From contig LNKV01000008.1 of assembly GCA_001465935.1 (NCBI GenBank), positions 372,001 to 436,000 on the forward strand: a stretch of DNA of 64,000 nucleotides, written 5' to 3'. Positions 8,957 to 19,896 of this stretch are shown in pieces. Positions within the stretch are counted from its first letter, which is position 1. The number at the start of each line of letters is the position of its first letter. The DNA is from Clarireedia homoeocarpa (lineage: Eukaryota > Ascomycota > Leotiomycetes > Helotiales > Rutstroemiaceae). The notes below the pieces were generated by a model. It saw nothing but the letters and a program-made list of their open reading frames with translations, had not been told where the DNA came from and made no database searches. The position numbers and the translations under genes were made by a program.

Positions 8957-11900
8957 TTACCGACGGTAGTTTTCAAATGGCCCAATATCCGTGATCTCGT
9001 AGCCTGTGTATTCACATTCTTGCACACGTCTATCCAGATTAGCAGGCTCCGAGAGCCAAGCTATGGAACACAGAAACTCTGACATAGCCTCATGCGCCTC
9101 GCTTGCTCTCAATTGGGCATCGTCCCAAGTAGCTTCCAGATGAAGAACTTCGCCTTTAAGAAGTGTAGGAAACCATACGATACCCAAGTCAGTTCGGCCC
9201 AGGCACTCAAGAATTTCCATCAGCTGAGGCTTTTCAGGTCCTTCTTGGTTCATTGGCCTAGTGGAAGGAAGCCAGTCATATATCTGTCGCTGGAGGATGT
9301 CCTTGACAGCTCTCACGTCCGCTTCGCCGTTTACCGGGTCCATTGCTAGTCTATCAAGAATAGCAGCAATAGGAGTATGCGAGTAGAGATCAATATCACG
9401 CTGCTCGTCTCTGATTCTGATGAGGAACTGTCGCACAGTCTCATCTGGTAGAACTCGAATTCGGTTAATTGTCTCAGTCATGGTTGGTCCATCAATTGTT
9501 AACGGATTGATGGACCTGCCCTCGTATTCGTTATCCTCGACTAATGGCCATGAACGGCCCGACTCAACACTGACAAAAACTGCCTCTTCTGCACCTGTCT
9601 TATAGAGATTAAACATCGCGCACGCAGCTTTGGTAACAATAGGAGGTGAGATCTCGTATTTTAACCTCAAATCGAGAATTTTCGGAACATGGATCGTGCG
9701 GTTGGAACCCATGGTCCCGCAACTCTTGTCCCCATCCAGCAAGACTCGCTCACTAGGTTGGCCGGGCGTTCCATTAGGGTGCATCCAGCCCCAGTCGGCT
9801 CCTTTCAGCCATCCAGGCGCTTTTTGAATAGGCCAGAGGGTTGTTCCTGAGGATGCAATTCCTTGAAGTCTCTTAGCGTGGAATTCAACTCCCTTCTGTG
9901 CCAATTCTCCATGTCGGCGAGTATAGTAGGTTTCGGCAAAGTCTCGAAACGGATGGAAAGGAAGTGCACTTGATTCGTGGTTGAGGAGATCAATGAGTTC
10001 TGCATACCACCGCTTGATTATCAGACCATCAAAAATCGCGTGATGCCAGTGAAGAATAAGCCCTATCTCGGAAGAGCGATGAAGAGGTAAGATGGTAGCC
10101 TTGAAAAGTGGACCAGCTGGTGAGACATAATCCCATTCCACATCGTTCAACCTATACGTTAGTAAACAGTCTGCACTTTCCACCTCCTCGCCATCAATAA
10201 GCTGATGTTGGATCCAGTTGTCACAAGCTTTCATTACCAGATAAAAGTCTATGTCCGTACCATCTGATACAGTGGTCGTGCGCATCAGTGGATGCCTCTG
10301 AACCCAGGTCTGGAGAATAGATTTCAATTCCAAATATGTGGTCGACTTGATAACAATTGTATGCCGATGATTCCAAGCATTGGGTCGCATACCTCGCGAC
10401 ATTAGCGTCATAGTATCTGTCATAGGAACTACATCTTCCACGTCGTCCCAGCTCAGTCCTAGGGGAGCAAGTCTTGCAGAGGTGCACTGCTTAATTGCTT
10501 CGATGCGGTTCTCATTACCCAGCACTTGTAGCAAGGTCTGCAAAGGAAACTTTGCTGTATCACCTTGACTATGCACAGCAGACATTGAGGTGTTTCGTTC
10601 TCTATTTTCAAGAAGCTTAACCTGCATTCTTATCGTGTTGAAATCTTTAAGCTCCCTGATTGTGATATCCTTTTGAAGTTTCTCGCGAACTAGGGCACAA
10701 AATTGAATTAACATCATGCTGTCGGTAAACGTTTGAACAGGCACATCCGCCGATAGATTTGCAGCATCGAGGCCCGACAAAGCAGCCCAAAACCTCGTTA
10801 GTTGCGACTCTAAAGTGTTATTTGATGGGATAACTTGAGTTGTATCGGTATTACTAAGGTATTCCAAGACCCACTGTCGAAGGACAGTCTTTTGAACCTT
10901 TCCAGAGACCGTGGTTGGAAAGCTCTTCTTCTTGAGGTCCTCTTGCAAGTCCAGAACCATGGAGGGCGCAAACCCGGGGCCTAACTCCGAGAGTACTGTT
11001 CTCTGAATCTCCTCGTGGGACACTTTCGTGTGTCCACTTTGTGTCAGAACTGCAACAGGTATCTCTCCTGCAAGCTTGTCCGGAACTCCTATTACTTGGG
11101 CCTATTTATCTCTTTAGAAAATGAAGATTAGAAAATTATCAAACTACTCACTAAGACACCAACTGATTTTCCCAAGCACTGCTCAATTCTCAGCGGGGAG
11201 ATATTCTCTCCGCCACGGATTATAAGATCCTTATATCTTCCAAGGATATAGACATGACCTGCATCATCCATATATGCTTGATCACCGGTTGCGATGAATC
11301 TCAAGCCGTCTTCTTCGTAAGTGGTCTCATGATTCAGGTCCAGGTAGCCATTGAAGACTGGAAAACCGCCCTGGTGTAATTCGCCTATCTGTCCTCGACG
11401 AAGAGGCACACGGCTACTGGGAGCACAGATTCGGACTTTCGCCCCCGAAAGTACCTGACCCACAGAAACATCACCGTTGCTAGAGGGCCTGGCAGAATCT
11501 GCATCCATCACATTCAAAAGTGTTACAACACCCTCACTCAATCCGTAACCCACGGCGATACGTTTCGAGCCTAAACCCTTGACAATTTCCAGTACCTCTG
11601 GCAAGACTGGCGCTCCTCCGAGGGTAACGCAGTTCAATGAATCAAACCTCTTTGGTCGGAAGGTATGTGCTGCTATGGCTTGGGCCATCAATGGAACACA
11701 TGGAAGGTGGACATTCTGGCACTCCTCAATCGCCTTGATACTGCTTCCAGGGTCAAATGACGGGCTGGGGTAGACGACTGTCCCACCTGTTAACCAGAAG
11801 GCAAGGGTCGTGACGACACTGGAGATGTGAAATGCTGGCAAATGCTGGCAAAGGCTGTGGCCAGGTCCCACGAGCAATTTCTTCGCATAACCGAAAGCGG

Positions 11901-12612
11901 GTGAGCAGATGTTAACTCCACTCAGCGGACAAGCTTTGGGAAGTGAGGTGGTACCACTTGTAAAAAACATAATGGCAGGATCCCCCGGTTGTGTGACGAG
12001 TGCAGGTAGTGAAATATTATCTGAGATTGCCATTTCTTCGAATAGTGTCTTCCATCCAGACGGTATAGTTTCTCCATGGTTCCGCGAGGCTATGCAGCGA
12101 AACGGTGAGGATACCTTCCATGCCGACATAACTTCATCTACCTTTATCGCCAGTTTTTCTGTAGCTACCACGATCGCGGATACTTTCACTCTTCCAAGAA
12201 GATATTTAGCATCTTCACTTCGTTCTAGACTTCGCGGGTCCAACGGAACGAATTGACATCCGAGATGTGCTGTGGCCCAGAAGAAGAGGCACCATTGGGC
12301 CTGATTGAAGAGAACAGTGATTACACTGCTTCCAGCTGTCACTCCATGCGAAGAAAGACAACGGGCTAGCCTGACACTCTCCTGCTGTAGCTGTGAATAT
12401 GTCCAGCATAATGGCCCCCCGGCATCTGTTGATATATTTTTGGAGAGGAGTATGTCTGAGGACTGATGGAGAGAAATTAGAGCATTTTGATCTGGATATT
12501 TAGTAGCAACTTTGCTTAAAAGTGTGCTCAGGTTCTCCGTAGGCGATTCCGAGTCTGTATCCCATGCTTCAGCCAGGGCCGGTTGAGGTTGTGATGAGAA
12601 CACCATTGTCAT
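8957..12612 (-). CDS. Adenylation-thiolation-condensation (A-T-C) NRPS-like enzyme
   Basis: Exons (minus) 12612-11152 and 11101-8957 are separated by a 50-bp intron (GTGAGT, AATAG) and give about 1201 aa. Starts at 12606 or 12735 are also possible. The N-terminal adenylate-forming domain shows FFTSGTTSLPKACPLSG, VGYGLSEG, TGD, GRYKDLIIRGGENISP and a C-terminal Lys in SGKVQKTVLR. A carrier-protein-like region follows with the candidate phosphopantetheine Ser near residue 615 (FTDSMM). The C-terminal domain has the condensation signature HHAIFDG near residue 840. Such one-module enzymes activate an acyl or amino acid, load it on the carrier and pass it to an acceptor. No reductase or thioesterase is present. 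A divergent MFS exporter and a nearby regulator-like gene suggest a small metabolite cluster; the product is unknown. Confidence 0.85.
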
Positions 12613-13811
12613 TGCAGTTGTTGAACAATAGGGCAAAGTGAGAATGCGTATGCCTCTCGATAGGACAGTGCGAGCCCAAGGAATAGAAGAACAACGAATG
12701 ATATTACAATAATAAGCACAAGAACAAAGCTGCAAAGATATAGAAAAAAAATTCTATTAAACAGCTTAGCCTCTGCGAGTGGAATCAAAAAGATCTATTT
12801 ATACTAAACTTTGGAATTCTATACTCGATTAGAGGTTGTGTTAGAGTACCTAGGACCCCACTTTCCTCATAGTGTCTCAAACACTAGAGACTTTCATGTT
12901 TGGTCATTGCATTGATAGAATAGGATTCTCTTATGCTAACTCACCGTCCTCTTGGTCATCTGGCTCCACCCTCTCCCATATGATATTTCAGACACTATCG
13001 CTTGTCCTGGTTCATGACTCAGTTAATATAAAGTTCAATTAACGACAGGGTTTAAACGAGATACTAATGCATTTCATTGCCCAGAGAATATTCAATCGTG
13101 TTCAAGGCAAGTAATCTTTATCTAGAACAAAGAGATAGTCGGTAACCAGAATTTAGGTACTGTTGGGCTTGGCAATAGTCTGTATCAGCTTACTCTACTG
13201 CACGAATAAGGGGGCCGACCCGTGATGCCAGCCATACTTAACCACGTGTTAGAGTATTGTTCTGACCATACTGCAGATCTTGTAGATCTGGTAGATCAGA
13301 TCTTGTAAATTCTGTTGATCCTGTAGATTTGTTGATCCTGTCATCGCATATCAGCAACCTGGAATATATAGATACACGTCAGGATCACATACAGGTGACA
13401 TGATGATTGAGGTGCGATATTTATTCTCTATGAAGATAAAGAAATTTATTATATTTATATTTACATTTTTCGGCTTTTTGGCGAGCATTAATATTGTTCT
13501 CTTCAATTAAGAAGCGACTGTATATTGTTAGCTAAAATGTTGAGAGTATCCCTATTTGTTCTAGGCTTTCAATAGAAGGCGGTAACTAGACCCACATCGG
13601 GGATTCCATCAGACGACATTTGGGCTACGGAATGTCCACTACAGTAATAGATACTGTATGCTGTACAAATACGACACCCCGTATCCCAGCCCAACATGTG
13701 GATGGACTATACTTTGTTCTATGATCACACAAACAATAGAAAAAATTTCTTGACACGACATATCACAGGTATTTTATTTACCTGAATCGCCTGGCCATCA
13801 TCAATAACGGT
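12613..13811. promoter_or_regulatory. Shared divergent promoter region (A-T-C enzyme / MFS exporter)
   Basis: About 1.2 kb separate the two divergent start codons, the usual layout for co-regulated cluster genes. It contains a block of imperfect GATCTTGTAGAT-like repeats (13274-13340). No ORF is supported. The regulatory role is inferred from position only. Confidence 0.4.
13274..13340. repeat. Imperfect short repeats rich in TAGATC/TTGATCCTGT
   Basis: Within 67 bp, AGATCTTGTA occurs twice, and TAGATCTGGTAGATCAGATC and two copies of GTTGATCCTGT overlap or adjoin. It lies in the divergent promoter. It may be a multi-copy regulator site or replication slippage. Confidence 0.45.
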
Positions 13812-15491
13812 ATGAAGACACAGTCATCGAGCATGTCACACCGACTTTCTGAAGATGCCAGAATACAGAAGGGGCAGATTTCAGTGAATCATCAGTCAGA
13901 CAGCAAGGAAAATTTGAAGAGCTCAGATGAATGTTCCGGGCTGCCATGTTCGCCTAACTTGGTACGTTAGAATGAAAATAATATCTTCTCTTTTTGAAGT
14001 CACGATAATGGATCATTAGGCTAATAGAATTTGATGAAAGATCACTTGGCAGGATAGCTCAGATGTTTCTAACCCTCAAAACTGGAGCGAGGCAAAGAAG
14101 TTTAAAGTTATATTCATAGTATCACTCTTATCAAGCGTCTCACCACTGGCATCGAGCATGACTGCTCCTGCTCTGCCTCATATGGATCGCGATCTTGGTA
14201 TACAATCGCAGGCTGAATCTCAATTTACCCTGTCTATATTTGCTTTGGGTTATGCGGTTGGCCCTCTCTGTCTTGCACCCTTGTCGGAGATATTTGGTCG
14301 TGTACTGTTGCTACAGTTTTGCAACCTCTGGTTCTTCGTCTTCAATACAGCCTGCGGATTCTCTCGCACAGGTGGACAGATTTTGGCCTTTAGGTTTCTT
14401 TCTGGCCTTGGCAGTTCAACCTCTATAAGTATTGGAGCAGGAGTTCTAGGAGACTGTTATCAGCCGAGTAATCTTGGCACCGCTGCAGCTATTTATAGTG
14501 TGATGCCTGTCCTGGGGGCAGTTATAGGTCCTATCGTGGGCGGTTTTGTCTCTCAGAATACAACCTGGCGTTGGATCTTCTGGGCGGTGTCTATTTGGGA
14601 TGCGGTAGTCCAGATCCTCGCTCTTTTCGTACTGCATGAATCATTCGCACCAAAGATTTTAGACAAGAAACTGAAGAAGATTCAAAGGGAAACTGGAAAC
14701 CTTGAATTATACACCGAACACAACTCAGACCGGACCCTTCGTGCCATTCTTGCCAGATCGGCAGGCCGTCCACTCAGGTTTTTAGGTACACAGATTCTGG
14801 TCCAAGCTCTTGCGCTCTATATGGCTTTCTTAAGTGGAGTTTTATACATTGTGGAATCAACCTTTCCAACACTGTGGATTTCGAAATATGGACAGCCAGC
14901 CTCATTTGGTAGTTTGAATTATATAGCGCTCGGTCTAGGAGCTATTATCGGAGCGCAGGTCTGCTCGTACGCCAATGATAAGGTAAACTTGCCTACTTAA
15001 GATTGGCCTAAAATCCTGCTAATTAATCTAAATAGATTTATGGTATCCTCTTAGCGCGGAACAATGGTGTTGACTCACCAGACTTCCGACTCCCCACGAT
15101 GCTCTTTGGTGCGCTGCTCGCCCCTATTGGCATGTTCTGGTATGGCTGGTCAGCTGAGAACGCCGTACATTGGGCAATGACCGATGTGGGAGGTTCGATA
15201 TACTGTGCGGGATATATCATGAGCTTGATCAACGTTCACATGTACGTAATTGACTACTACGGCTCCAACTCGGCGTCGGCAATAGCAGCTGTTACCTTTG
15301 TGCAATCCCTCTTCGGTGGAATTTTTCCGTTGTTTGGGCCCAAACTTTACAATACTTTTGGTTATGGATGGGGTAATAGCATGATGGGCTTCATAGCCCT
15401 AGCAATAGGTGTTCCTGCTATAGGGTTATTGTGGAGGTTTGGGGCCCGTGTAAGAAGCAAGAGCAAGTACGCCGCGAAAGCTGACGTGTAG
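13812..15491 (+). CDS. MFS transporter, drug:H+ antiporter type (DHA1-like)
   Basis: Exons 13812-13961, 14053-14982 and 15036-15491 (introns 91 and 53 bp) give 511 aa. A hydrophilic N-terminal tail ends with the NPQNWS stretch common just before TM1 in this family. The central part has the antiporter signature region (GAVIGPIVGGFVSQNTTWRW) and the usual central cytoplasmic loop. Many hydrophobic segments follow, consistent with about 12 TM helices. The gene is divergent from the A-T-C enzyme across a 1.2-kb promoter. It is therefore a good candidate for exporting that enzyme's product across the plasma membrane; the substrate itself cannot be read from sequence. Confidence 0.88.
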
Positions 15492-16255
15492 AGGTTTATG
15501 ACAGTCTATACTAAATAATTTCTAATTTATATGTATATATAGAAGCCGGTAGAATCCCATTTCAAGCCCACACACGGCACAAGTGGCCATCGGACTGGCC
15601 CTTGCGTCTGAGCTCAGGGCCGCAAGCCTGTAAGCCTACATGTTGAGGGTACAGCAGGTTGACACGTAGAATAGTGCCTGTAGGCTTGGTAGGGACTTAA
15701 AAGTCGAAGTAAGAATAGTAATTTAGGATTAAATATACTTGATTCAACTGTTCTACTCTGTTTTACAGTAATTATGACGATTCGGACTCCCCGCCTTAGC
15801 GAATGCGAATTTAGACTCGTGATAACGGCCAGATGTACCAACGCAACGGAAAAGTCTAACGATGAAAAACGAGACCTGTTGTCAAATCGGGGCGTAAGGT
15901 GTTAGCACAAGTTCTTTTGTTTAGAAAAGTGAAAGAAACCATGCCTAAAGTGTACATCTATGAAGATAGTCCGGGCATTGAGGGTATAGATGCAGAGTAA
16001 GTCTCTTGTAAGACGAAACCTACTTATATCACGTGCATGAGTGGGATTGGATGAGACTTTGATTAATAATCTGAGCATTGTCGTATTAATAATTCGGATT
16101 TTATGCACGTCAAAATGAAATTCCGCTCGACTCTCGTGACCAACTGTTAATTTTCTAGAAGCTGGGCTGAGCTCTCCCCATCGCCCTACGAAAACTCAGA
16201 GTAATATTTTTTGGGCAGCATTTTTATATTACTTCCTAGCATTCCAAGCGGCATC
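15492..16255. other. Intergenic; no supported gene
   Basis: 3' flank of the MFS gene and 5' flank of the transcription-factor-domain gene. Minus-strand frames at 15614-15841 and 15902-16108 show no family features. Confidence 0.5.
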
Positions 16256-17722
16256 ATGGTGACCGAGGCTGCGAATACCGAATTCGCTTTCGTACAGGTG
16301 GGTACGAATGGAAGAGTAACCGACAAAAAAGACCTACGAACCGTACGCAAGCACATTATGAAAGATATTGGCATATCACGTCGGATAAAGAAACATCCTG
16401 CTTCTCGGGCCAGTGCCAAAGGAAACCATAATGCACTCCAGAGTGAGCGGCTACATCAAGGATATTTGGACGAGAATCTGACCGTTTCAATTCACACACT
16501 TGGATTACCTGGCGCTGGACGTATGAATCCATTCATCAGTTATCCTGTTGCACTAGAACCGGATACCTTGTTTTTACTAGACCATGTGTACAGCTGGTCG
16601 GATCCTCATCTTATACCAATCCGCGATACCTGGCTTCCCCTTGGTCTCACTGACCCTGCACTTTTCTACGAAGTATTATCACAGATTGCCGCTAACGTCT
16701 TCATGCTTCGTAACGGCGATGAAAATATTGGTGATGATCCACAATCGATTGTTCTGCATTCACGGGCAATCAATTCAGTGCGGAGGAGATTGCTTGATCC
16801 GGTGGAGGGTATAAGCGACGGTATCATTGGTGCAATCCTAGCGTTTGCATGCTTTAGTCATGGAACGAGTAACTGGGCTGACTACGATATTCATATGGAT
16901 GCTCTTTACAAAATCATTCAGGCTAGACGTGGTATCTCCTGTCTTTCTACCAACCCTGTCTTGAGACAACTTGTCTCGGGTATCGATTTGGCTGTGACAT
17001 GCTTCCTCGAGAAGCCCACAACCCGTTTTCCTCTCACAGGGATGTCAGAAAGTTGCGACGTAGATGCAAGTAGACCATGGCCGGTACCGCCAACGAGATC
17101 TGTCACTCAGAGCATATGGAAACATTCTTTTGGAAGTAGGTCTCCTCTCCTGGCCATCTTCCACGATACTACAAACTTCTTAATGGTGTTGAAATCCGAT
17201 TTGGTGAGGAGCCACCATCATTCAGACGTCCCTATGTGCATCGATTACAGCACATTGATCTCGCTAGTAAACAGGCTGGATGCTATCTCGATCCCTGTTT
17301 CTGCTGTCACCGAGGACAATCTTCTAGAAGAGTGCTCAAGGCTAGGGGCTAGTCTGTTGCTTGGAGAGATCTCGATTCACTTCAGTAGATCTGTCTGCCG
17401 AGATACGCAAAGGGATTTTCACCATAACAGGGCCACCAACCTCTGCGCACTCCACGATATCCTCGTAGTAAATTCACTTTACAGAAAATGGTTACTTTTT
17501 AAACCACTCCTCAACTGGTGTGCCTGTCTTGCTTCAGCATTAACGCCTCAGGAAAGTATGCGGCATGACTTTTTGCACCTGTCGGTTTATGCTAGCAAAT
17601 TGATGGGTTTGGAAAATTGGGACGAATCGCTAGTAGCAGCCGGGAATATGTTATGGATAGGAGAAATTCTCAACGATGCATTCCGCAATGTTACGCAAGG
17701 GGTGTCATGGGATAGTTTCTGA
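16256..17722 (+). CDS. Fungal transcription-factor-domain protein without Zn2Cys6 finger
   Basis: Single exon, 488 aa. I chose the ATG at 16256 because upstream codons in frame lack an ATG. The N-terminus (FAFVQVGTNGRVTDKKD, then a VRKHIMKD stretch and a basic RRIKKH segment) is the pattern that opens many fungal-specific transcription-factor-domain proteins of the DUF3468 type. The rest is helical and hydrophobic-rich (for example LGLPGAGRMNPF, PVALEPDTLFLLDH). No Cys6 binuclear cluster is visible, so it may act as a co-regulator or may have lost its DNA-binding domain. It lies next to the MFS exporter and A-T-C enzyme and could be the local regulator; this is inferred from position. Confidence 0.7.
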   Translation: MVTEAANTEFAFVQVGTNGRVTDKKDLRTVRKHIMKDIGISRRIKKHPASRASAKGNHNALQSERLHQGYLDENLTVSIHTLGLPGAGRMNPFISYPVALEPDTLFLLDHVYSWSDPHLIPIRDTWLPLGLTDPALFYEVLSQIAANVFMLRNGDENIGDDPQSIVLHSRAINSVRRRLLDPVEGISDGIIGAILAFACFSHGTSNWADYDIHMDALYKIIQARRGISCLSTNPVLRQLVSGIDLAVTCFLEKPTTRFPLTGMSESCDVDASRPWPVPPTRSVTQSIWKHSFGSRSPLLAIFHDTTNFLMVLKSDLVRSHHHSDVPMCIDYSTLISLVNRLDAISIPVSAVTEDNLLEECSRLGASLLLGEISIHFSRSVCRDTQRDFHHNRATNLCALHDILVVNSLYRKWLLFKPLLNWCACLASALTPQESMRHDFLHLSVYASKLMGLENWDESLVAAGNMLWIGEILNDAFRNVTQGVSWDSF

Positions 17723-17774
17723 TCATTAAATTGCTTATAATCTATGATAATGCAACCTGTAATTCATTTCATTG

Positions 17775-18838
17775 TTACTGCTTTCCTAGGTATCGAGCCA
17801 AGGAGACCTCCAAACTCTCTGGATGAATTTCCGGGAACTTGTCATGGTCCCACGGCTTTGGAACTTCCTCGCCATCCGCATCACCTATCACAGCCTTCAG
17901 CGAGTATGCTAGCTCATTCTCAACATCACCTTCGCGTGCGTATTTCTCCGCTAGGGCCAGAGCTTCCTCTGTTGCATGATATGTGCGCGAGTAGCTTTTG
18001 CCTTGCAGCCGAGAGATTATTTCGATGACGTCGTCCCACTTGTGATTTGCCGTTGGGATGCGGAAAGTACGGCACTGTTCCGTAGTGCTTGGCGAAGAAT
18101 CCAACATAAGGACGGACGCAGCTGTGTACTTGGCAACGCTATCAACACTAGTTAGCAGCTCCTCGCGAGTGAATTCGCTCAGGCCACCACAACTTACTCT
18201 CTCACTCCTGTAAATGGTGATTCTTTGTTCTTCGGTCCATAGAACTCGAAAGTTCCTTTCTCAACGTCCACACCAAATTGAGGGGAAGCCGCGAACTCTG
18301 CAAAACCAGAGGTGATGATAAAGGTGTAACCGAACTGGGGATGATCCTTAGCCACTTTTTTCAAGTGCTCACGGGTGAGGTGCTTGTCCCTGTAGTAACG
18401 GTTGGTGAGATATGGTCCTTGGGAAATGTCGCAACCGAACTCGGAAGGATAGAAGTTGGTTACACCTCCAGAAATTGCGGCGTCTATGATTGCGGGTTGG
18501 CGGATCATTGCGTGGTCGCCGACCATGCATATGACCGTGGTGAATCCTGTTTCTCAGTGAGTGAATAGGTCATAAACTCATAGCACGTAATGCCACGCAT
18601 GATGTACTTGACTGAAAATAAAGGATGGGGTCATACCATTGAATGAGCTAGGCTCGAGAAAGCTCCCGACGACGATTTCCATTCCTTGTTGTGAGACCTC
18701 CGCAAATTTATCTACCTTAGAGGGATCGGCGAGAATTGCAACGCGTGCGAATTTGGATTTTTGAGCAAGAAACTCTTGGGTCATGTAACGTCCGAGAAAA
18801 CCGCTTGCCCCAATGAGAAGAACTGATTGAGAAGACAT
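17775..18838 (-). CDS. NmrA-like / isoflavone-reductase-like NAD(P)-binding protein
   Basis: Exons (minus) 18838-18637, 18546-18198 and 18138-17775, with introns of 90 and 59 bp, give 304 aa. The N-terminus has the dinucleotide-binding loop VLLIGASGFLGRYM. FYPSEFGCD in the middle and YTFIITSGFAEF later match NmrA/isoflavone-reductase-like proteins, atypical short-chain dehydrogenases that either reduce small aromatic molecules or sense NAD(P). The gene converges with the transcription-factor-domain gene, with only 52 bp between stop codons. It could be a tailoring enzyme of the neighbouring block or an unrelated redox sensor. Confidence 0.85.
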
Positions 18839-19896
18839 CTTGATTCTTGACTTGAGAAGGTGATGATAGACTCGAAGAGTTTGTAAGTTTAAATTAATGA
18901 GATGCCTGTGTAAAGATGGAGCTCTGCCCAAACAGCTTAAGTCTTTATATATACAGATGTTGAAGTTATGCCTGATTCTAGATGAGCAGATTATCCACGC
19001 TACGCCCAGAATGTTCAGAGGTCCCTATCAAGCTCCCGAGTTTGGTGGAGAAAAGCCATCATGCATTGCATAAGACTTTTCGTGATAGCATTACGAGCAG
19101 GAATTTCCGGAGTCAGGGGAACGATCATCGAGCTGACATTGTAAACTGAGGAGATGCCATTTGGGATTGCGGGTCGAAACGAACAGGGGGGACCTCTGAC
19201 CCGAGTTGGACTAGTGTCATCCGGGCCACCACAACGTCAAGGTTTCTTCCAGTGAGTAAAACTTTGTGCTTGTTGATCAACTATGAATCTGCGGGAGCAG
19301 AGCATGAATTTTAGATTCAAAAAGAGGATCCTCGTCGAAAATCGAGTCCTTATGGCTTGAGTTTATGGCATGTCCCAAACTAATGTAAGAAGGTGGAACG
19401 CTCAAACGGCCACAGGAAATGTAGGATATTAGTAAGCACGGGGTGGTCTGGGAATGCAGAGAGGAACTTTTTTATTTGAATTGAGCGGCAGGTATGTTTT
19501 CCTGATAGCTGAGAAAGCGGGGCCTTTATGCTTGTTTTGCATTGCATCGGGAATACTTGGTCATTAAGTGAAATTAAGTAAAAAAAAATAGCAAAGAAGT
19601 CTGAGGCACATTTCAAATTCGAATCCCTTCTATGCATGCTTATGCTTCCTTTCTTCCCGAGATTTGTGAAAATGTCCGAGGCCTTCAACTTCTAAAAATT
19701 TCAGTCCTGTGCAAGGCGTCCAGTCTTTTCCCACTTTGTATGGTCTGGTCGGGTCTTGGAGCTGTCGAGCATCGCCCTTGGGTCAATATCATAAATTGAT
19801 ATTATAGTGGTGGACGATAAACACTTACATATATTCTCTGCCGTGCGATATTCATCATATGTTGAGATAGAACCCCAGCAAGGCTTGCGTCACTAC
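18839..19896. other. Intergenic; no supported gene
   Basis: Promoter side of the NmrA-like gene and 3' flank of the HET gene. The minus frame 19380-19688 has no family features. Another frame (19802-20122) overlaps the HET 3' end and could represent an alternative last exon, but no splice supports it. Confidence 0.45.
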
